NCBI RefSeq assembly: GCF_003352465.1
Contig: NZ_CP031153.1
Location: 858,465-922,464, forward strand
Reading direction: 5' to 3'
Source: Kordia sp. SMS9
GTDB taxonomy: Bacteria > Bacteroidota > Bacteroidia > Flavobacteriales > Flavobacteriaceae
DNA length: 64,000 nt
Made by a program: the position numbers and the translations under genes. This document shows, one piece after another, positions 54,371 through 60,620 of the stretch (the first letter of the stretch is position 1; each line of letters starts with the position of its first letter). Under the pieces are notes generated by a model. It did no database searches. It was not told the origin of the DNA and saw only the letters and a list, made by a program, of their open reading frames with translations.

Positions 54371-55444
54371 TTATGCAAAAACAGTATTTACACTTTCTTC
54401 CTTATCTGCCCAAACTCCCGTGTAAGGATCGTATTGACATTTTGCAGGTTTGGAATGTAAGTCTCCATCAGTAGTGTAGGCTCTACAGTCTGTACAGATG
54501 TATCTGTATTCGCAGTCTTTACAGCCATCAATATTGTCTTTGTTGATATTCCATGGTTTTTGGAATTCTGTATCATCTGCAATTTTTGTCAAGGAAATGT
54601 TGTTTACATGTCCGTATGATTTTTCCATAGAAGGGCAGTTTTTGATGTTTCCAGTTTCATCAATTGAGATTTTTCTATTTAGGCATCCGTTGTGTTTTAT
54701 GTTTTCGGTAAATCCTTTTACATCTCTAATTCGCATTGAGTTGATATTGACCAATCCGCAACCTTCACAACCGCTCACTTTTTGTTTGGTATAGCCCAAA
54801 CTTCCATGATATACTTTTGCTCTGTTTTTAGCTTCAGGTTCTTCATCAAAAAGCTCCATTTCATAAGTGTGGTACGTAACTTGAGCAATTTCATATTTGT
54901 CTAATAGTGCTTTTATTTCTGCTTCTTTCCCGTCGTATTCAATTAAAAAGTCAACAGATCTAAAGTTTTTTCCAACAGTGAGTGCCAATATTTCTTCTAG
55001 TTTGGAAACTGGTAATTGACAATATGCTCTAATTTGGATATGGTAACATGCCAAGACTTCTAATTCGTTAAAAATCTTATTAAAATCGTGCATTTCGTCA
55101 CGAATGTCTATGATAGAATTGATAATTTTTGATGGATGATCCCATTCTAATTCCATTGACGGGAATCGATCTAGAGTATCCACAACAATTGCCAACTCAA
55201 TATCTAATAAGTAATCAATAAATTCTTTAAAGTAGATGAGATCTTCTTCTCCGTCGAGCATTTGGGCAACTGTCCCAATATTGTTGTCTTTTAATACTGA
55301 TAATAATTCATAGTATGAATTATCTACAAAGTATACTTTTTGTCTAGAAACATCGCATAGCATTGTTCTTGTGTGTCCTTTTACAGGAAAACAATCTGCG
55401 AATAGATAGAGATATTTATCTTGTATGGTGGCTAATTCTTTCAT
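54371..55444 (-). CDS. gwsS: SPASM-domain peptide maturase, grasp-with-spasm system
   Basis: 357 residues. The C-terminal SPASM-type Cys cluster is clear, with SGCEGCGLVN, HNGCLNRK, KNCPSMEKS, DGCKDCEYRYICTDC and PAKCQYDP from about residue 230 to 345. The N-terminal half looks like a degraded radical-SAM barrel: I see no C-x3-C-x2-C motif, only isolated Cys18, Cys30 and Cys at about 133 and 142. The known family is the SPASM partner of the ATP-grasp ligase in Bacteroidetes peptide systems. It starts 4 bp after the small ORF at 55449. Whether it still uses S-adenosylmethionine or only binds iron-sulfur clusters or the peptide is open. Confidence 0.85.
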   Translation of the reverse strand: MKELATIQDKYLYLFADCFPVKGHTRTMLCDVSRQKVYFVDNSYYELLSVLKDNNIGTVAQMLDGEEDLIYFKEFIDYLLDIELAIVVDTLDRFPSMELEWDHPSKIINSIIDIRDEMHDFNKIFNELEVLACYHIQIRAYCQLPVSKLEEILALTVGKNFRSVDFLIEYDGKEAEIKALLDKYEIAQVTYHTYEMELFDEEPEAKNRAKVYHGSLGYTKQKVSGCEGCGLVNINSMRIRDVKGFTENIKHNGCLNRKISIDETGNIKNCPSMEKSYGHVNNISLTKIADDTEFQKPWNINKDNIDGCKDCEYRYICTDCRAYTTDGDLHSKPAKCQYDPYTGVWADKEESVNTVFA

Positions 55445-55448
55445 CTTA

Positions 55449-55655
55449 TTATCTTTTAATTTCTGTGGTATCTACAATTTTTGAAATTGGTTTATCGGAT
55501 CCTGAATAGAAAATAATACTACTGTATTTTTCACTGTAAGCGGTTCTATAAAAAGGATCGGAAGGCAGCATCTCATTATATATAAGGTAATTATAAAATA
55601 ATGGTAAGTTTTCTAATTGTGGTTCGCTAATTGGTAATTTCTTTAATTTTATCAT
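55449..55655 (-). CDS. Small conserved-position protein between gwsG and gwsS
   Basis: 68 residues: MIKLKKLPISEPQLENLPLF at the start, then NYLIYNEMLPSDPFYRTAYS and IIFYSGSDKPI. No signal peptide, double glycine or Cys. It is packed with gaps of 2 bp to gwsG and 4 bp to gwsS, so it belongs to the maturation operon. It could be a recognition or chaperone subunit, as small partners do in other peptide pathways; that is inference. Confidence 0.65.
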   Translation of the reverse strand: MIKLKKLPISEPQLENLPLFYNYLIYNEMLPSDPFYRTAYSEKYSSIIFYSGSDKPISKIVDTTEIKR

Positions 55656-55657
55656 GG

Positions 55658-56659
55658 TTACAAGATTTTAGCAATTTTTCGTTCTAAGTAGTAGTTACAA
55701 GGCGCCGACGTCATTCCAAATTGTCCAACAGGATTTACTTCTAAAAAGATGTAATTATTGTCTTCATCGACCAAAATGTCTATGGATCCTGTGTTTAATT
55801 GCAGCTCGTTCATGATATCAATCAATCCTTGTTTTACATGATGTGGTAAATTATATGGCACTTTCCGTTGTGGATTTTCTTGATCGGTATGTTTTCTAAA
55901 ATCAACTACCGTATCTGCACGTTTTTGCGAGAAAATTGCCATTGAGTAGAATTCTTCATTGAGATAAAAAACTCTGAGTTCGTATTTTTTCTTGATTTCT
56001 TCTTGGAGTAATGATGGGAAGAAACGATCTGGTAGTTGGTCCAAACTCTCTTCTGTAATTCGCTCGGTATATGAATAATATCCGTACGAATCTGTAAAGT
56101 GATATACACCTTGACTGATGGCTTTGGTAACTACAAAATTTGCATCTGTATTTGCTAAAATTCTACGAATTCCGTCTTTAGTTGTAACTACATAACTTTT
56201 TGGAATAGGAACGTTGTACTTTTTAGCAATTTCTAATACAATGAGCTTGTTTACATCTGTACTGATATAATTTCCAATTGCTGTTACATCTTGTTGTAAG
56301 ATATAGTGAAAATACTCCATGAGTACTTTATACTCTGAGTTGATGTGATTTTTGTGATAGTTTGGTGTATCAAATAGGATTCCTTTTTCAAGTTCGTCAA
56401 AGTTGATGGCTACATTTTTTAATGAAAAACCTCGTCTTCTATGCCAAATGGATGAAATATTGAACAAGTTATGCTCTTCTCCATGTTTGGAAACGGTCAA
56501 TTCTCTATCGTCAATATCAAGAAAATGCAAACGTGCTTTGTCATCGTCCGTATTGAGGCGAATGTATGGCTTGTTGTATTTTACAAGCCATTCTATTACA
56601 TTGCTTGTACTTCCATCATCTTGACGGCTAAGTACTAGTATTTTTTCATCGTTTTCCAT
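55658..56659 (-). CDS. gwsG: ATP-grasp ligase, grasp-with-spasm system
   Basis: 333 residues. The N-terminus KILVLSRQDDGSTSNVIEWL and the ATP-grasp core (VTAIGNYISTDVNKLIVLEI; PSLLQEEIKKKYELRVFYL) match graspetide-type ligases. The metal-binding motif SIDILVDEDNNYIFLEVNP carries the expected D and E-x-N. Known relatives join Asp/Glu side chains to Ser/Thr or Lys of a precursor, giving ester or amide rings. It starts 4 bp after the stop of the nearest precursor gene. The acidic and Ser/Thr-rich cores at 56664-57997 are suitable substrates. Confidence 0.88.
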   Translation of the reverse strand: MENDEKILVLSRQDDGSTSNVIEWLVKYNKPYIRLNTDDDKARLHFLDIDDRELTVSKHGEEHNLFNISSIWHRRRGFSLKNVAINFDELEKGILFDTPNYHKNHINSEYKVLMEYFHYILQQDVTAIGNYISTDVNKLIVLEIAKKYNVPIPKSYVVTTKDGIRRILANTDANFVVTKAISQGVYHFTDSYGYYSYTERITEESLDQLPDRFFPSLLQEEIKKKYELRVFYLNEEFYSMAIFSQKRADTVVDFRKHTDQENPQRKVPYNLPHHVKQGLIDIMNELQLNTGSIDILVDEDNNYIFLEVNPVGQFGMTSAPCNYYLERKIAKIL

Positions 56660-56663
56660 GTTG

Positions 56664-56846
56664 TTAAAATTTTCCAGGAGTCATTGACTCATACTCAAGA
56701 TCAACTTCCGTTTCTGCCATCGCTTTTAACGTATGGGTTTTTGAGTAGGTGTCTTGTGTACTTTTAGTTGGTTCAATAGCACCAGCTCTGATCGCTGATA
56801 ACTCCATTTTAGACATTTCTTTGATTTCTGATTTTGCTAGTTTCAT
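56664..56846 (-). CDS. Grasp-with-spasm precursor peptide 1
   Basis: 60 residues from the ATG at 56846; the frame extends upstream to 56921, but this start gives the family leader MKLAKSEIKEMSKMELSAIR followed by AGAI in place of GG. The core has Thr/Ser and Glu/Asp (STQDTYSKTHTLKAMAETEV, then DLEYESMTPGKF). It is directly before gwsG (4 bp), so it shares that transcript. The leader block K-E-M-x-x-x-x-L-x-x-I-x-(G/A)-G is common to all five precursors. Confidence 0.78.
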   Translation of the reverse strand: MKLAKSEIKEMSKMELSAIRAGAIEPTKSTQDTYSKTHTLKAMAETEVDLEYESMTPGKF

Positions 56847-57101
56847 AATGACTGATTTTTGTGGTTTAAAGATGTGTTTGTAATACAAATTTGAATCAGT
56901 AATACGTGTAAGCAACAGCAAATAATCTGTTGTTAGGAATACATAGCAAAGTGATGTAGAAGATTAGCGTTTCGCTTAAATTAGTGTGGTAAATATCGTT
57001 AGATCACTTGTGTGCTTGCTTTCTAATTTCCTAAGTTTTTAAGAAGAATATACTGTATTAACTTTGTGTTACGTACTGATGATTCTTTGTGTGTTTTGAA
57101 A

Positions 57102-57133
57102 TGTGTAGGCAATACTATTTACATTGCCTACAC
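57102..57133 (-). terminator. Hairpin between precursor genes 2 and 1
   Basis: An 11-bp stem, GTGTAGGCAAT with ATTGCCTACAC, with a 10-nt loop but only a weak T-run on the minus strand. It could attenuate read-through from the precursor cluster into the maturation operon. Confidence 0.55.
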
Positions 57134-57188
57134 GTACAATATTTAGTAAATAGTTTGATAATTACTGGTATTTTAGGCAAATTCAAGA

Positions 57189-57350
57189 CTAGTTTCCGTA
57201 TTCTCCTTCCGCTTCAGCTTCAGAAGATGAACGTGCACTGTATGAATCTGTGTTTGTTTGTGTTTGTCCATCTGAACTTTTAACACCACCAGCAATCACT
57301 TTTAGTTTTTCTGGTTGCATTTCTTTGATGCCTTTTTTGTTGATTTTCAT
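57189..57350 (-). CDS. Grasp-with-spasm precursor peptide 2
   Basis: 53 residues from the ATG at 57350. Leader MKINKKGIKEMQPEKLKVIA then GG at residues 21-22. The core is Ser/Thr/Gln-rich then acidic: VKSSDGQTQTNTDSYSARSS and SEAEAEGEYGN. Alternating hydroxyl residues followed by Glu clusters suit ester ring formation by the ATP-grasp enzyme. The upstream 20 bp (AATCAATTCT before ATG) match those of precursor 3, showing tandem duplication. Confidence 0.75.
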   Translation of the reverse strand: MKINKKGIKEMQPEKLKVIAGGVKSSDGQTQTNTDSYSARSSSEAEAEGEYGN

Positions 57351-57385
57351 AAGAATTGATTTAATAGTTAGTATAGCAATCAATA

Positions 57386-57556
57386 CTATTTTGTTGATGT
57401 AGGCATAGGTGTCTCGTATTCCGTTTCTATGGGCGCACGAGCACTTGCTCTTCTCGAAATAGTTTGTGTATCACTATTTTCTTCTTTTTTTCCACCACGA
57501 ATTACTTTTAATTCTTCTGGCTGCATTTCTTTGACCTTCTTATTATTAAGTTTCAT
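57386..57556 (-). CDS. Grasp-with-spasm precursor peptide 3
   Basis: 56 residues, start at 57556. Leader MKLNNKKVKEMQPEELKVIR then GG. The core begins KKEENSDTQTISRRASARAP and ends IETEYETPMPTSTK. Compared with precursor 2 the leader is nearly the same while the core is quite different, with Arg-rich and Pro-rich parts. Confidence 0.72.
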   Translation of the reverse strand: MKLNNKKVKEMQPEELKVIRGGKKEENSDTQTISRRASARAPIETEYETPMPTSTK

Positions 57557-57592
57557 GAGAATTGATTTAAATAGTTAAGATTTCAGTAAGCA

Positions 57593-57760
57593 CTAGCATT
57601 TTGGTGCTGGTGTTTCACAGTCTGCCTCTACTGAACTGGTAGCTTTTACCCTTATGGTAACTGTATAGGTATCATCATCAGAATGTTTTTTTATACCGCC
57701 ACGAATTGCTTTTAGCTGCTTTGGTTTCATTTCTTCGATACCTTTTTTACTGATTTTCAT
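57593..57760 (-). CDS. Grasp-with-spasm precursor peptide 4
   Basis: 55 residues, start at 57760. Leader MKISKKGIEEMKPKQLKAIR then GG. The core is IKKHSDDDTYTVTIRVKATS followed by SVEADCETPAPKC, the only one of the five with Cys (two). The end ETPxP is shared with precursor 3. The two Cys raise the possibility of a disulfide or a thioether made by the SPASM protein. Confidence 0.72.
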   Translation of the reverse strand: MKISKKGIEEMKPKQLKAIRGGIKKHSDDDTYTVTIRVKATSSVEADCETPAPKC

Positions 57761-57790
57761 ATTGTTGGGTTTTGTTTGATTGTTATATAC

Positions 57791-57820
57791 TAATGACTGC
57801 TTTGTTGGAAGCAGCCATTA
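57791..57820 (-). terminator. Hairpin between precursor genes 5 and 4
   Basis: TAATGACTGCTT pairs with AAGCAGCCATTA with one mismatch around a 6-nt loop. Confidence 0.55.
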
Positions 57821-57835
57821 GTTATAAATTAACTA

Positions 57836-57997
57836 TTACTTAGAAGCTTCTGCTTCTGCTTCTGCTTCTGCAGATGAGCGAAAACTTGCTGTTGCTGTTG
57901 CAGTTGCAGTATCACCGTCAACTTTGCTTAATCCTCCAGAGATTGCTTCTAATTCTTGAGATGTCATTTCCTTTACGTTCTTTTTATTTAATTTCAT
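57836..57997 (-). CDS. Grasp-with-spasm precursor peptide 5, low-complexity core
   Basis: 53 residues, start at 57997. Leader MKLNKKNVKEMTSQELEAIS then GG. The core is almost pure repeat: an (Ala-Thr)n stretch, ATATATASF, then SSAEAEAEAEASK. At the DNA level the Ala-Glu part is a (TTCTGC)n hexanucleotide run at about 57847-57872, and the Ala-Thr part is a related GTTGC(T/A) run at 57889-57910. Its 5' leader carries the element shared with 2725-2775. Confidence 0.74.
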   Translation of the reverse strand: MKLNKKNVKEMTSQELEAISGGLSKVDGDTATATATASFRSSAEAEAEAEASK

Positions 57998-58021
57998 AAT
58001 ATTAAAGTTTTAAAAAATTTT

Positions 58022-58070
58022 GGTTCCTACTCTGTTTTAAGGTTTTTCGGATTCCACCTTTTCGTGATTG
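58022..58070 (-). repeat. Leader element, copy 2 (shared with 2725-2775)
   Basis: On the minus strand it has GGAATCCGAAAAACCTTAAAA and AGAGTAGGAACC patterns in the order of copy 1 and ends 24 nt before the start of precursor 5. It lies in the 400-bp divergent region between the precursors and regulator 3, whose remainder holds the sites at 58136 and A/T-rich promoter sequence. Confidence 0.55.
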
Positions 58071-58135
58071 TTGCAACGAATCGACAGTGCTAATTAATGG
58101 CGGAATTTTGTCATTTTCAAGTGGTTAGCACTGAC

Positions 58136-58175
58136 GTTTATAAATCTCATGCAACGGATTTATAAATATCATGAT
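58136..58175. promoter_or_regulatory. Two direct TTTATAAA-type sites in the precursor/regulator 3 divergent region
   Basis: GTTTATAAATCTCATGCA at 58136-58153 and ATTTATAAATATCATGAT at 58158-58175 are direct repeats 22 bp apart, two helical turns, as expected for an AraC-type dimer. The second matches ATTTATAAATATCACGAT at 60245-60262, downstream of regulator 3, at 17 of 18 bases. Confidence 0.55.
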
Positions 58176-58397
58176 GCCAAATATTACGCAATCGCACTAT
58201 ACATAATAGCTTTATGAATATGTGTCTTTATTCTTGCATAAAATGATATCTTTATACACATTTGTAGTAATTTTAAAAATATTGCTGTTTTTAGCAATTA
58301 ATTTATATGTATTAACCTACAATTTTTATTGAATTTTAATCGTTATAGTTCTTGTTCAGTATCTTTTTTAGGTTGGATTTTAAAAAAAACGTGAAAA

Positions 58398-60209
58398 GTG
58401 AAAAATTATACTCAAAATTTAGTCCCTTTTGCATGCATTTTCGCAGGTTTTTTCCGCGAAAAACGCAAGGTTACGTTTCAATTCTTCACTTTTTTATTGC
58501 TTTTTTCTTCAATTTCAGTGCATGCACAACTTAGTTCGGGTACTTTTGAGGATCTAAAATCAGCGTTTCATAATGCTCCTAAAGGTTCTACAGCAGCCTT
58601 AAACGCAGCAAATATGTATCTGGCGAAAGCCAAAGAAGTGAATGAAGTACGGCGAATTGTAGCTGGTTATGAGTTATTTATTTCCTATCATAGTCATACC
58701 CCAAAAGCGGTTTCTTATACAGATAGTATCATTTTATTAACCAAAAACACCAAGCTTGAAACGTATCAAGCGGAAGGTTATTTGTTGAAAGGAATTCAGC
58801 TATACTACAATTCTCAGTACAATGATGCACTTACCAATTTTGCAACCGCGAATGATATGGCGCTTGCTACTAAAAACATTAGACAACAAATTTCCATTAA
58901 ACATTATATAGGATTGCTTAAAAATGTAAGCGAAGAACGTGAAGAAGCTTTGAAGATTTTTCAAGAGAATATTGACTTTATTCGCAAGAATAATTTTGAA
59001 AAGAAAAACCCTGAACAATATTTAAAGTCATTATTTGCATTGGCGAACTCCTATAATAAGAATCGTGTATTAGATTCTGCCGAAGTTGTAAACCAGCGCG
59101 GTATTAAAGCCAGTCTACAACATCCGAATCAATATTTGTACCCTTGGTTTTTAACCTCTTATGGTGTTACTTCTTATTATAAAGAGAATTATAATTCTGG
59201 GATTGACAGCCTACTGAAAGCCACTAAATTTTTAAAAAATAACGAAAAAGCCTTGTGTTCTAATTACCTTTATATATATAGGTGTTTGGAAAAGCAAGGT
59301 AAAAACGATGCTGGAATTAATTATTTGTATAAGGTAGATTCTATATATCAGCAAAAACCAAAGGTTATTTTTCAAGCTAGGGAAGCGTATGAGTTTTTAA
59401 ATAGAGAATATAAAGCCGCAAACAATCCGGAGAAACAATTGGCAACTATTGAAAAGTTGTTGGCTGTAGATGAAAGTATTACAGACGAATATCAAAATTT
59501 AGGAAAAGAAATCGTTCAAAAGTATGATACACATTTAATGATTTCGGAAACAGCCGTTTTACTCAATCAAAAAGAAGAACTCATCCATCAATTACAAGAC
59601 AAAAACTTTTTATCACAGAAAAAAGTAACGGTACTTATTATTATATCTATCTTATTTTTGTTGATCATTTTTTACTTTTTTAGAAGAAATGTGGTGTACA
59701 AAAGACGCTTCAAAATATTGATGCAAACCTATGACCAAAAGAAACTTGAAAAAGAAAATGCACAAAAGGAAACCACTACTAGTATTGAAAAAGAAATTGT
59801 AGTCTCATCTGCTCAAAAAGAAAGTATTGGATTGCCAAAAGAAATTGTAGCACCAATTTTAGTGAAGCTTAAAAAGTTTGAAGACACACATCGTTATACC
59901 AAAAAAAATTACACACTTACTAAACTGGCAAAAGAGCTTGATACCAATAGTACCTACTTGTCAAAAATTATCAATATGACCAAAGGAATGAACTTTGCCA
60001 AGTATATGAATGAGATCAGAATTGATTATGCAATTACACGATTGAAGGAAGATAAACGCTTTCGTTCCTACACAATTAAAGCTATTGCACAAGAAGTTGG
60101 TTTCAATAATGCACAGTCATTTTCCATCGCTTTTCATAAAAAAACAGGGATTAATCCATCGTACTTTCTAAAGCAACTTGAAAATCAAAAACAAGTATTA
60201 ACTACTTGA
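58398..60209 (+). CDS. TPR / transmembrane / AraC-HTH regulator 3
   Basis: 603 residues from a GTG at 58398, chosen because the first in-frame ATG would remove the signal sequence (KVTFQFFTFLLLFSSISVHA at about residues 24-43). TPR repeats fill about residues 55-400 in the predicted periplasm (for example EGYLLKGIQLYYNSQYNDAL). A membrane helix lies at about 416-434 (VTVLIIISILFLLIIFYFF). The C-terminal AraC double helix-turn-helix reads LTKLAKELDTNSTYLSKIIN and IKAIAQEVGFNNAQSFSIAF. The layout matches the regulators at 8922 and 11284, but similarity is lower. It is divergent from the grasp-with-spasm precursors and followed 118 bp later by a lanthipeptide-type precursor, so it may control both. 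Confidence 0.8.
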   Translation: MKNYTQNLVPFACIFAGFFREKRKVTFQFFTFLLLFSSISVHAQLSSGTFEDLKSAFHNAPKGSTAALNAANMYLAKAKEVNEVRRIVAGYELFISYHSHTPKAVSYTDSIILLTKNTKLETYQAEGYLLKGIQLYYNSQYNDALTNFATANDMALATKNIRQQISIKHYIGLLKNVSEEREEALKIFQENIDFIRKNNFEKKNPEQYLKSLFALANSYNKNRVLDSAEVVNQRGIKASLQHPNQYLYPWFLTSYGVTSYYKENYNSGIDSLLKATKFLKNNEKALCSNYLYIYRCLEKQGKNDAGINYLYKVDSIYQQKPKVIFQAREAYEFLNREYKAANNPEKQLATIEKLLAVDESITDEYQNLGKEIVQKYDTHLMISETAVLLNQKEELIHQLQDKNFLSQKKVTVLIIISILFLLIIFYFFRRNVVYKRRFKILMQTYDQKKLEKENAQKETTTSIEKEIVVSSAQKESIGLPKEIVAPILVKLKKFEDTHRYTKKNYTLTKLAKELDTNSTYLSKIINMTKGMNFAKYMNEIRIDYAITRLKEDKRFRSYTIKAIAQEVGFNNAQSFSIAFHKKTGINPSYFLKQLENQKQVLTT

Positions 60210-60240
60210 TTTTCAGTTTTTTAAAATTTTATTTTCATCA

Positions 60241-60262
60241 TGATATTTATAAATATCACGAT
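60241..60262. promoter_or_regulatory. Palindromic TTTATAAA site between regulator 3 and its precursor gene
   Basis: TGATATTTATAAATATCA at 60241-60258 is a perfect 18-bp palindrome. It occupies the same place as the palindromes behind regulators 1 and 2 and shares the TGA-TTTATAAA-TCA scheme. It overlaps the copy of the 58158 site. Confidence 0.6.
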
Positions 60263-60327
60263 ACTTCGTTATAATTGAAGCGTGTTTTGATATACATTTA
60301 CATCGTAATCAAAATAACTTTAACACC

Positions 60328-60501
60328 ATGAAAACTACAAACAGAACTTTAAGAAAACTAGCACTCTCAAAATTAATGATCGCTAAAGTTGGAGACCCAA
60401 AAAAAATATGTGGAGGATCACTTCCAAAAGCCACAGAGAATTGTACTAGCCAAAATATATGCACATTACTTTGTGGAGAAGACACTATAGACACACAATA
60501 G
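60328..60501 (+). CDS. Lanthipeptide-type precursor peptide 5, behind regulator 3
   Basis: 57 residues. The leader MKTTNRTLRKLALSKLMIAK continues VGDPKKICGG (GG at 29-30) and keeps the K-x-x-x-A/S-K/R-V-G-N/D-P spacing of precursors 1 and 2, 47-50 kb away. The core has three Cys plus Thr/Ser (SLPKATENCTSQNICTLLCG), with one more Cys just before the GG. This is a good lanthipeptide substrate, yet no LanB/LanC lies nearby; the enzymes at 4.4-8.8 kb would have to act in trans. The grasp-with-spasm enzymes next door are the alternative. Confidence 0.66.
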   Translation: MKTTNRTLRKLALSKLMIAKVGDPKKICGGSLPKATENCTSQNICTLLCGEDTIDTQ

Positions 60502-60620
60502 TAGAAAGAATTTATATTTCTCTTTTTTCATAATCAAAGAATGCTATTTCAAGTGTGATGCACACCCATCATCTTGATGTAGCATTTTTTTTTGAAAGCA
60601 TAACGTTAAAAAACTACCAA

